Source of the DNA: Colivicinus sp963607765
GTDB taxonomy: Bacteria; Bacillota_I; Bacilli_A; Erysipelotrichales; Erysipelotrichaceae
Direction of reading: 5' to 3'
Assembly (NCBI GenBank): GCA_963607765.1
Contig: CAVDDT010000029.1
Location: forward strand, 1 to 35,436
DNA: 35,436 bases
The position numbers and the translations under genes were made by a program. Below, one piece after another: positions 25,284 to 32,809 of this stretch. Each line of letters opens with the position of its first letter. Within the stretch, counting starts at the first letter, position 1. The notes under the pieces are model-generated. The model worked only from the letters and a program-made list of their open reading frames with translations, was not told the DNA's origin and did not search any database.

Positions 25284-27409
25284 TATGCATCCTCCATAAG
25301 GCTTGTAAACAATCCACCTTTTTCGTAAAGTTTTAAAGGAGCGCCCTCTTCAACAATTTTTCCATTTTCCATTACTACCACACGATCGCATAACATTACC
25401 GTAGACAAACGATGTGCCGCAATAACACAAGTTACTCCTCTATCCATAATAGCTTTAAAAACTTTTTCTTCTGTAAGAGCATCTAAAGCAGATGTAAATT
25501 CATCAAGAATTAAAATTGTAGGTTCCATAGCTAAAGCACGTGCTAATTCAATTCTTTGCAATTCACCACCAGAGTAGTTTCTACCATGTTCCACAATTTT
25601 TGATTGATAACCACCATGGCTATCAGCAATAATCGAATGAATTTGGACGTCTCTAGCTGCAAGAATCATTTCGTAGTCTTCTATCAAGTCATCCCATAGT
25701 TTAATATTATTTTCTACGCTATCGGCAAACATCATAATCTCTTGATCAGCAGAGGCAATTGATGAATGAACTATAGCAGAAGGTATTTTAGATAGTGGTT
25801 TATTGTCGTATAATATCTCACCACTATTTGGCTGGTGCAAACCTGTTAAAAGTTTTAATAGAGTGCTTTTACCACACCCTGTCTTTCCTACAATCGCAAC
25901 GCTTTCTCCTTGTTTTATATTTAAATTAAAATTTTCAAGAATCATATGGTCACCACCATAACTATAGCTTACGTTATCTATACAGATATCACCTTTTAAT
26001 TTTTCCGGAATTGAATCACCTATTTTATTTTCGGGTATCGTTTCTCTTTGTAAAATATCATCAACTCGTTCTATATCATTCCTAACCAATTGGAATTCAT
26101 TCATAATCTCACTTGTTTGTTCCATATTATTTTGCATATTTTGAAAGATAGTCATATATAAGCTAAGAAGGCCCATGCTAAAGAATCCTTTCTTAATAAA
26201 ATACGCACTCATAAATAAAAGCAATGCACTAGATAAATAATTGTGTAAATTACTAAGAAGACTATTTTCTGCATATAGCCTTGTCAATATTGTTTTTCCC
26301 TCATCAAAGTCATTTTCTAAATCCATCCATGATGTAAAATAGGCATGTTCGGCACCTGTTATTTTAATTGTTTCCATCATGTCCATTCCATGAAGTGTAC
26401 GGCTATTTGCTGCACTTTCTGCGGTTGATATGCTTCTTGAAACCGTTGAAATTCTTTCATTCAAAAAATATTTAATTAAAAAATAGATTAGTTCAACAAC
26501 AAGAAGTACACAAGTAATAGGAATATTATAATAAAGCATTAAAGCGATATAAATTATTGCTGATAAGAAGTCTACAACCCTAGGAGCAACCCCTTGTAAA
26601 ATCGTATAATTCAAATAAGTATTAGAATCCATTCTATGAACTAAATCGCCTGAAAAATGATTTTCAAAAAATCGCATTGGTTGCATTAAAATCGTTTTAT
26701 ATAAATTAGCCGAAGATTTCGCAGTCAATCTTCTACTTTCTTTCAAAATATATAAAGTTTCAAAGATATAAAAAAGTATTCGACAAAGTACAAAAAAAGA
26801 AAGTAAGAGAGTAAGCGGCAAAATTAGATTTCTTTGTCCATTATTCATTACTTCATCAATAATACGTTTGGAAAGAAGTGCACTCATGATAATCATAAGT
26901 GTAGATAAGCCTCTTATAATAATGATTTTTCCAAAAACACCACCATTTCCTCTCATATGATTTTTTAGAATTTGAATCGTACTATCCGGCTTACCTGAAG
27001 GGATGAATTTGGCACTTTTTTGCATAATCAAAACAGTGCCGCTAAATCTTTCATAAAAGCTATCAATCGTCATGCTATATTGTCCTTTTGCAGGATCGCT
27101 CAATTTAATAGTTTTCTTTCCAATACCACGAATAATAACGAAATATTTCTTATTCCATTGCGCAACAAAAGGAAAAGATAAATCCTTTAGATTTGCTTTA
27201 TCATTTATCTCGACAGTTTTGGTATCTAATCCATAATAGTTAGCGGCTTTGCAAAGCTGAGAAATAGATGTCGAGTTTCTAGATGCCACACATTGTTGCC
27301 TTACATCACTAATCGGCACATATTTCTTGTAATATGCTAGTATCATAGATAAACAAGCAGCACCATTTTCGCCCGCATTCATTTGCATGATAAGAGGAAC
27401 TTTTTTCAT
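25283..27409 (-). CDS. NHLM-type ABC transporter with degenerate C39 peptidase-like domain (ABC1-like)
   Basis: The 708-residue protein has an N-terminal C39-like domain (about 1-135), a membrane domain (about 150-430) and an ATPase with GKTGCGKST, YSGGELQR and ILILDEFTSALD. Active bacteriocin-processing C39 domains have Q...ECGAA, a His before FVV and DPA. Here the Gln is kept (Q9) but ECGAA is ENGAA (Cys replaced by Asn15), the His position is Tyr (KKYFVIIRG), and only the Asp of SDPAKG remains. The domain should therefore bind but not cut a peptide, as in the C39-like domain of HlyB-type exporters. It is the middle gene: SD AAAGGAG overlaps the RT stop region and the ATG is two bases after it. 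Confidence 0.88.
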   Translation of the reverse strand: MKKVPLIMQMNAGENGAACLSMILAYYKKYVPISDVRQQCVASRNSTSISQLCKAANYYGLDTKTVEINDKANLKDLSFPFVAQWNKKYFVIIRGIGKKTIKLSDPAKGQYSMTIDSFYERFSGTVLIMQKSAKFIPSGKPDSTIQILKNHMRGNGGVFGKIIIIRGLSTLMIIMSALLSKRIIDEVMNNGQRNLILPLTLLLSFFVLCRILFYIFETLYILKESRRLTAKSSANLYKTILMQPMRFFENHFSGDLVHRMDSNTYLNYTILQGVAPRVVDFLSAIIYIALMLYYNIPITCVLLVVELIYFLIKYFLNERISTVSRSISTAESAANSRTLHGMDMMETIKITGAEHAYFTSWMDLENDFDEGKTILTRLYAENSLLSNLHNYLSSALLLFMSAYFIKKGFFSMGLLSLYMTIFQNMQNNMEQTSEIMNEFQLVRNDIERVDDILQRETIPENKIGDSIPEKLKGDICIDNVSYSYGGDHMILENFNLNIKQGESVAIVGKTGCGKSTLLKLLTGLHQPNSGEILYDNKPLSKIPSAIVHSSIASADQEIMMFADSVENNIKLWDDLIEDYEMILAARDVQIHSIIADSHGGYQSKIVEHGRNYSGGELQRIELARALAMEPTILILDEFTSALDALTEEKVFKAIMDRGVTCVIAAHRLSTVMLCDRVVVMENGKIVEEGAPLKLYEKGGLFTSLMEDA

Positions 27410-27411
27410 TC

Positions 27412-28623
27412 TTATCTCCTTTGACGAGTCAATGAACCCGAATAATACATTCTAACTAAGCTTCTATAGCCCATTTTTTTAAGTGTATCATAGCTTACTC
27501 TATATTGTGCTTTATTCCATTTGCCAGTCATGACATAACGAATGCAATATTGATTATATCTATCAAGTTCATTTAAGCCATCAGTTCGAGTAATAACTGG
27601 GAAAAACCACCTAAGCCAATTAATTTTATCTTTGTCTCTTTGGCCACTAAAAACACGTTCATCCCAAGTAATCATAAGCTTTGCGGCCTGCTTGGTATTT
27701 AAACCCTTTAATCTCTTTTCTCTTTCGATAATCTTTGCTCTACCACGCATTTTGCTTTCTATTTTATTTAAAGTATGACGAGAAATATCGATCCAACCAT
27801 TTCCATATAATATTCCCAAAAATTCAACTGGTTGCCCAGGTTCTATAATTCTTGTCTTATTTTTATTAAATTGAAGTTTTAATTTTTCTAATATGTTAGA
27901 TAGATCATTATAATCTTTGGTTGCTTCTTCTAAAGTTTTTGCGTAAATCAAAATATCATCTGCATACCTTGCATACTCAATACCTTTATTTTCAAAATAA
28001 GAATCAACCTCAAATAAATAAACATTGCCAAAAAAGGCATAGAGCGGACACCCTGGTAAGCCAGCTGTTTCACCATTAATAATTTCTCCATTATATGTAT
28101 ATTGGCCACGTTTCACAAACCAAACTAAGAAATTGCACATTTCAGGATCATCACTGAAAATTTTTTGTAATTGATCCGCAAGAATATTTGAACTCAATGT
28201 GTTGGCATAAGATTTTATATCCACTTTTATAGCATAATAATTATCTAATTGAGGTAGAGTTTTTCTTTCATGCGCATATTCTTTAGCGCCTCTATTAATT
28301 CTAAAAGAGTATAAGCTATTTGTATATAATTCCTCCATATTTTGAAATGCATAGGCAATCAATCTCATAAGTGCCACTTCGTTTTCAGGAAACATATATA
28401 AAATACGCTTTTTATTAGAATCGGTTTTTGGAATAAGTTTCTTAGTTGGCAAACTAAAAAAATAGTCTCCATTTTTAAGTCTGATAATATCCTTTTCACA
28501 TTGTTCACTTAAAATATATTGTTTTGTATAATCTCTAAGCGATTCTTTATCTAAACGATCTAACTTATAATTTAAAAAATTAATGCGATAGTCTTTATCA
28601 ATTATCATATCAAAAATGCCCAT
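27412..28623 (-). CDS. Reverse transcriptase, first gene of an exporter operon; family unassigned
   Basis: The 403-residue protein has the RT palm motifs in order: RT2-like LYSFRINRGAKEYA (104-117), motif A VDIKSYANTL with Asp135, the GLPGCPLYAFFGNVYL block (188-203), YADD at 220-223, NKNKTRII (253-260) and VEFLGILYG (266-274). All three catalytic Asp are present. The thumb and C-terminus are basic (KKMGYRSLVRMYY). There is no maturase or HNH region, so it is not a group II intron protein, and no retron VTG motif is seen. The palm looks closest to the DGR/Abi/unknown-group RTs, from memory. Residue 140, the usual aromatic steric-gate position, is Ala. The start is set at the ATG at 28623 behind GCGGGGG; a GTG at 28641 is also open. 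ABC1 follows after two bases. Confidence 0.9.
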   Translation of the reverse strand: MGIFDMIIDKDYRINFLNYKLDRLDKESLRDYTKQYILSEQCEKDIIRLKNGDYFFSLPTKKLIPKTDSNKKRILYMFPENEVALMRLIAYAFQNMEELYTNSLYSFRINRGAKEYAHERKTLPQLDNYYAIKVDIKSYANTLSSNILADQLQKIFSDDPEMCNFLVWFVKRGQYTYNGEIINGETAGLPGCPLYAFFGNVYLFEVDSYFENKGIEYARYADDILIYAKTLEEATKDYNDLSNILEKLKLQFNKNKTRIIEPGQPVEFLGILYGNGWIDISRHTLNKIESKMRGRAKIIEREKRLKGLNTKQAAKLMITWDERVFSGQRDKDKINWLRWFFPVITRTDGLNELDRYNQYCIRYVMTGKWNKAQYRVSYDTLKKMGYRSLVRMYYSGSLTRQRR

Positions 28624-28772
28624 TTTAACCCCCGCTACCACATTTTGTGGAACTAATTGTTGAGTATTAATTAATCGATTCTTTATCTTTCCTCTTAATC
28701 AATACATCCTCTTACTTTTAGCAAACCTATTTTATAATAGCTAACCTCGTGTTTTATTATAAATTAGATTAT

Positions 28773-28802
28773 ATTATAGCGTTTATTTTATGTGTGCAAC
28801 AA
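28773..28802 (-). promoter_or_regulatory. Promoter of the RT-ABC1-ABC2 operon
   Basis: On the minus strand TTGTTG (28797-28802) and TATAAT (28773-28778) are 18 bases apart. The start near 28766 gives a leader of about 143 bases. The leader holds a TTAGC...GCTAA/CTATT...AATAG hairpin and CCACA-AAA-TGTGG directly before the ribosome binding site. Confidence 0.6.
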
Positions 28803-28870
28803 AACAAACTATTTTTGAAGATTAGAAATGTTCGTTAATATCATTCTATGTTTAATCATTAGGGATATAT

Positions 28871-28893
28871 AAAAAGACACAGTTAAGTGTCTT
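28871..28893 (-). terminator. Terminator of the phospho-beta-glucosidase gene
   Basis: AAGACAC (28874-28880) pairs with GTGTCTT (28887-28893) around a 6-base loop, with T's following on the minus strand, just after the stop codon. The remaining bases up to the RT promoter show nothing else definite. Confidence 0.8.
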
Positions 28894-28899
28894 GATTTT

Positions 28900-30327
28900 T
28901 TATAGCTTAGTACCATTAGATTCAATAACTTGTTTATACCAGTTAAATGAATCTTTTTTAATTCTGCTTAAATCGCCTGTACCATCTACTTGCTTATTAA
29001 CATAGATAGTTCCATATCTCTTTTTAATTTCACCTGTAGAAGCGCTGATTAAATCAATAATGCCCCAGAATGTGCAGCCAAGAAGTGGAAGGCCATCTTC
29101 ATTAATTACCGCATCCATAGCCTTGATATGTTCTCTCATATATTCAATACGATATTCATCATGAACTTGACCATTTTCTAAAGTATCATTAGCACCTAGT
29201 CCATTTTCTACAATAAATAACGGCTTTTGGTATCTATCATATAAAGCATTGCATGTAATTCTTAAACCAAGTGGATCAATTTGCCATCCCCATTCAGAGG
29301 CTTTCAAATATGGATTAACCACACTCGCAAACACTGCATTACCTCTTGCATGATTCTTACAAATTTCGGGATCTGAAGAAACACATCTAGAAGAATAATA
29401 AGAGAAAGAAATAAAATCTACAGTTCCTTCTTTAAATTCCTTCTCATCTTCTTTAGTAATATCAATATGAACACCAGCTTTTTCCATTCTCTTTAATGCC
29501 CAAACAGGATACTCGCCTCTAGCTTGTACATCAATAAAGAAATAGTTATCTCTATCAGCTTCCATAGCCTTATAAACATCTTTTGGATTACTAGAATATG
29601 GATAGAATTGGCCGGCTGCAAGCATGCATCCAATCATTGCCTTAGGCATCATTTCATGAGCTAATTTAACCGCCTTAGCACTAGCTACTAATTCATAGTG
29701 TGCCGCAGTATAAAGAATTTGATTTTTGTCTTCGTTTTCTTCAAACAAGATACCAGCTCCCATATAAGGTAAGTGAAGAAGCATATTAATTTCATTGAAA
29801 GTAAGCCAATATTTAACTTTATTTCCTAATCTTTCAAATAATGCTTTACATAATTTGATGAAAGCATCAATCATTCTTCTATCTTTCCAACCGCCATATT
29901 TCTTAATTAAGGCAATAGGTGCATCAAAATGGCAAATAGTAATTAACGGTTCAATGCCATATTTTAAGCATTCATCGACAACATTCTCATAAAAATCTAA
30001 GCCTTTTTCATTTGGAATTTCATCATCTCCATTTGGAAGGATTCTTGTCCAAGCAATTGAAAAACGATAACACTTCATGCCCATTTCAGCAAACATTTTA
30101 ATATCTTCTTTATAATGATGATAAAAATCAATAGCTTCATGTGCGGGATAAAAATGTTTATCATCACACTCTATCATTTTTAATTGTCCAGACATCACAG
30201 CTCTTCTATCTTCACCATAAGGAATTGTATCTACATTAGCCAATCCTCTTCCATCTGCATTATATGCACCTTCACATTGATTGGCAGCTGTAGCACCACC
30301 CCATAAAAAGTTCTTTGGAAAACTCAT
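28900..30327 (-). CDS. 6-phospho-beta-glucosidase (GH1)
   Basis: The enzyme hydrolyses phosphorylated beta-glucosides such as cellobiose-6'-P or salicin-6-P delivered by a PTS. The 475-residue protein starts with FPKNFLWGGATAANQCEGA and has the acid/base Glu179 in TFNEIN and the nucleophile Glu374 in IVENG. The phosphate-binding pattern is ISASTGEIKKRYG (Ser430, Lys436, Tyr438), which separates phospho-glucosidases from plain glucosidases; HFDAPIALIKKYGGW agrees. Length is normal. SD AAGGGAG precedes the ATG. It is divergent from the beta-glucoside PTS gene, which should supply its substrate. Confidence 0.95.
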   Translation of the reverse strand: MSFPKNFLWGGATAANQCEGAYNADGRGLANVDTIPYGEDRRAVMSGQLKMIECDDKHFYPAHEAIDFYHHYKEDIKMFAEMGMKCYRFSIAWTRILPNGDDEIPNEKGLDFYENVVDECLKYGIEPLITICHFDAPIALIKKYGGWKDRRMIDAFIKLCKALFERLGNKVKYWLTFNEINMLLHLPYMGAGILFEENEDKNQILYTAAHYELVASAKAVKLAHEMMPKAMIGCMLAAGQFYPYSSNPKDVYKAMEADRDNYFFIDVQARGEYPVWALKRMEKAGVHIDITKEDEKEFKEGTVDFISFSYYSSRCVSSDPEICKNHARGNAVFASVVNPYLKASEWGWQIDPLGLRITCNALYDRYQKPLFIVENGLGANDTLENGQVHDEYRIEYMREHIKAMDAVINEDGLPLLGCTFWGIIDLISASTGEIKKRYGTIYVNKQVDGTGDLSRIKKDSFNWYKQVIESNGTKL

Positions 30328-30348
30328 ATTTAACTCCCTTTTTTCTAT

Positions 30349-30377
30349 ATTTTAAAAGTTAGCCATAAAAACATCAA
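30349..30377 (-). promoter_or_regulatory. Promoter of the phospho-beta-glucosidase gene
   Basis: On the minus strand TTGATG (30372-30377) and TAAAAT (30349-30354) are 17 bases apart, giving a leader of about 15 bases with the SD. Confidence 0.6.
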
Positions 30378-30461
30378 CAAGTATTCAAAAGCTTACTATT
30401 TTCATAAATAATATAATAAAATTATCTTATCAAAATCGTTGAAAACTAAACGCTGAATATT

Positions 30462-30490
30462 TTGTTTGTTTCAAATGAATAAACTATGTT
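30462..30490 (+). promoter_or_regulatory. Promoter of the beta-glucoside PTS gene
   Basis: TTGTTT (30462-30467) and TATGTT (30485-30490) are 17 bases apart; the start near 30497 leaves a leader of about 31 bases with AGGGAGG. The leader is too short for a BglG/LicT antiterminator hairpin plus terminator. The 200-base intergenic region shows no other firm operator. Confidence 0.6.
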
Positions 30491-30527
30491 CACGTTTTTT
30501 ATTTCAACAAAATCAAGGGAGGAAAAT

Positions 30528-32417
30528 ATGGATTTCAAACAATTAGCTACTACCATTTTAGAAAATGTTGGTGGCAAAGAAAACGTTAAGTCTGTAGTGC
30601 ATTGCGCAACAAGACTTAGATTCACATTACTTGATTCTTCAAAAGCAAATACTGAAGCATTAAGCAAGACAAAAGGAGTATTAAAGGTAGTTGATGCTGG
30701 TGGACAATACCAAATCGTTATCGGACCAGATGTACCTCAAGTTTACCAAGAAGTTATTAGTTTAGGTGGTTTTGAGGCAAGCGCCGCAATTGATGATCCA
30801 AAAACGCAAGCTGATGACAATAGATCAAAATTAAGTAAAGTATTAGAAGGTATCGCTAGTATCTTCCAACCAGTTATCCCTGCAATTTGTGGTGCTGGGC
30901 TACTTAAGGCTGTATTAGCTTTATGTACAACATTAAAATGGATTGATACAACAGGACAAACTTACATAATTTTAAGCGCTCTAGCTGATTCTGCATTCTA
31001 TTTCTTGCCTATTTTATTAGCTCAATCATGTGCTAAGAAATTTAAATGTAACCAAGGAACGGCGATGGCTCTTGCTGGACTACTTGTCTATCCATCTTTT
31101 ATCACACTACTAAAGGGTGAAGAAGCCGTTAAGATTTTCAATCTTATCCCTGTAACAAAAGCTACATATACATCTTCAGTAATTCCAATTATTCTTGGTG
31201 TATGGTTTATGTCTTTGGTAGAACACTTTGTTCAAAAGACATGTCCAAAAGCAGTCAAATTCTTCTTTGTGCCATTCTTTTCACTAGTTATAGGTGGTAT
31301 TGTTACAATTTGTGCACTAGGTCCAATTGGTGCTTGGCTATCAAATCTAATTCAACTATTCTTCAGTTGGTTAAAAGATTTCGCCCCATGGCTTGTTCCA
31401 ACAGTAGTGGGTATCACATCACCACTTCTAGTTATGACTGGTACTCACTATGGTCTAATTCCTATTGGTACAAACAATCTAGCAACCGTAGGACATGACG
31501 CTGTTGTAGGACCTGGTATGTTAGTATCTAATACCGCTCAAGGTGCTGCAGGCTTTGCGGTTGCTGTTAGAAGCAAGGATCCTGAAGTAAAACAAGTTGC
31601 TGCATCTGGTGGCTTAACTGGTATTTTAGGCATTACCGAACCAGTATTATATGGTATTAACTTAAAGTACACATTCCCTTTATATGCTGCTATGATTGGT
31701 GGAGGTGTTGGTGGCCTATTCTTAGGCTTAACTGGTGTAGAAAGATTTGGGGCTGGATCTCCAGGCCTACTTGTTCTTCCCGTGTATATTCCAACAGAAG
31801 AAGGATTAGCTGCTGGCTTTACAATGTCTAACTTCTACTTTGCTATTATCGGTGTGGTTATCGCTATGGTAGTATCATTTGTATCTTGCTATATCATGTA
31901 TGGAATCTGGGAAAAGAAGGGCAAAATTGAAGGCTCTGATGTCCCTGTAAAAGAAAAATCAAGTAATAATGAAATCTATGCTCCAGCAAATGGCAAAGTT
32001 ATTCCACTAAGTGAAGTAAAAGATGAAGTATTCTCATCTGGTGCCATGGGCAAGGGCATTGCAATTGAACCTACTGATGGCAAGATTTATGCTCCTGTTG
32101 ATGGAACAATTTCTGTTTTCTTCCCTACTGGCCATGCGATTGGCATTAATGCTGATAATGGTGTTGAAGTCTTAATCCATGTTGGCATGGACACTGTTAA
32201 TCTAGATGGTAAGGGCTTTTCACCAAAAGCAAAAGTTGGTGATAAAGTTAAGAAAGGACAATTGCTTCTTGAAGTTGACTTAGATGTTGTTAAAAAAGAA
32301 GGACTTTCAACTATCACCCCAGTTATTATCACAAATGCTGCTGATATGAAAGAAGTAAATCCTACAAGCGCTAGCGAAGCTAAAGCTGGCGATGTTCTTA
32401 TCACTATTGTTAAATAG
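30528..32417 (+). CDS. Beta-glucoside PTS transporter, EIIBCA
   Basis: The protein imports and phosphorylates beta-glucosides. The 629-residue chain has the BCA order: EIIB at residues 1-85 with phospho-Cys26 in VVHCATRLRFTL, a multi-helix EIIC domain (about 105-460, including PVIPAICGAGLLKA and GLTGILGITEPVLYGINLKY), and a C-terminal EIIA domain with phospho-His near residue 551 in LIHVGMDTVNL. This is the BglF/BglP type. The ATG at 30528 is chosen because AGGGAGG lies six bases before it. A terminator follows directly. The divergent 6-phospho-beta-glucosidase is the obvious partner; no BglG-type regulator is in the window. Confidence 0.95.
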   Translation: MDFKQLATTILENVGGKENVKSVVHCATRLRFTLLDSSKANTEALSKTKGVLKVVDAGGQYQIVIGPDVPQVYQEVISLGGFEASAAIDDPKTQADDNRSKLSKVLEGIASIFQPVIPAICGAGLLKAVLALCTTLKWIDTTGQTYIILSALADSAFYFLPILLAQSCAKKFKCNQGTAMALAGLLVYPSFITLLKGEEAVKIFNLIPVTKATYTSSVIPIILGVWFMSLVEHFVQKTCPKAVKFFFVPFFSLVIGGIVTICALGPIGAWLSNLIQLFFSWLKDFAPWLVPTVVGITSPLLVMTGTHYGLIPIGTNNLATVGHDAVVGPGMLVSNTAQGAAGFAVAVRSKDPEVKQVAASGGLTGILGITEPVLYGINLKYTFPLYAAMIGGGVGGLFLGLTGVERFGAGSPGLLVLPVYIPTEEGLAAGFTMSNFYFAIIGVVIAMVVSFVSCYIMYGIWEKKGKIEGSDVPVKEKSSNNEIYAPANGKVIPLSEVKDEVFSSGAMGKGIAIEPTDGKIYAPVDGTISVFFPTGHAIGINADNGVEVLIHVGMDTVNLDGKGFSPKAKVGDKVKKGQLLLEVDLDVVKKEGLSTITPVIITNAADMKEVNPTSASEAKAGDVLITIVK

Positions 32418-32422
32418 TATTT

Positions 32423-32445
32423 GGGCACATAAATGTGCCCTTTTA
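32423..32445 (+). terminator. Terminator of the PTS gene
   Basis: GGGCACAT-AA-ATGTGCCC is a perfect 8-bp hairpin followed by TTTT, six bases after the stop. Confidence 0.85.
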
Positions 32446-32453
32446 CAATACAT

Positions 32454-32482
32454 AAAAATGGAAGTCATTCGACTTCCATTTC
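32454..32482 (-). terminator. Terminator formed by the last codons of hypA
   Basis: On the minus strand AAATGGAAGTC pairs perfectly with GACTTCCATTT around GAAT and is followed by T's. The hypA stop TGA sits at the loop/stem junction. Confidence 0.85.
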
Positions 32483-32809
32483 TTTTATCAAAAATTCATT
32501 TCCTTGAAGCAAGTAAGTATTTTCACTTTGACAATGAGGACAAGTTTTACCATAAATAATTGTATTATAGTCCTTGCCACAATCCTCGCAATGTGTAATT
32601 GCCTTAATCTTCTCTATCTTCAATTCACAATTAGTCATATCTTCATGTTTACTAACTGCCCAATTCCAACAATCAACCAAGTATGAATCAATTACACCGC
32701 TAACCGTTCCAAGCTGTATAGTAACTGAATTTACATGCTTAACATTGTTTTCTTTGGCAACCTTCTCACATTCATCTATAACATAGAAGACAACACCTAA
32801 TTCATGCAT
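32465..32809 (-). CDS. hypA: Hydrogenase/urease nickel incorporation protein HypA
   Basis: HypA is the nickel chaperone that, with HypB, delivers Ni2+ to NiFe-hydrogenase. The 114-residue protein starts with MHE, whose His2 is the nickel ligand, and has the structural zinc site CxxC...CxxC at Cys74, Cys77, Cys90 and Cys93 (HCEDCG, CPHC). Length is as expected. Its ATG shares one base with the stop of the upstream iron-sulfur flavoprotein gene (TAATG), so the two are translated from one mRNA. No NiFe-hydrogenase subunit or HypB is in the window; they may lie beyond the right edge. Its last codons double as a terminator stem. Confidence 0.93.
   Translation of the reverse strand: MHELGVVFYVIDECEKVAKENNVKHVNSVTIQLGTVSGVIDSYLVDCWNWAVSKHEDMTNCELKIEKIKAITHCEDCGKDYNTIIYGKTCPHCQSENTYLLQGNEFLIKEMEVE

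Noticed and set aside
27412..28623. RT as a group II intron, retron or classic DGR
   Set aside because: There is no maturase X/HNH region or intron domain V-like end, no upstream same-strand msr-msd or VTG motif, and I saw no template/variable repeat pair or Avd gene in the window. A repeat search by computer would be needed to close the DGR option.
30328..30527. BglG/LicT antiterminator site upstream of the PTS gene
   Set aside because: The predicted leader is only about 31 bases and no RAT-terminator hairpin pair is visible.
31202..31498. Second plus-strand frame within the PTS gene
   Set aside because: Shadow of the EIIC coding sequence; the overlapping frame has the conserved PTS motifs.
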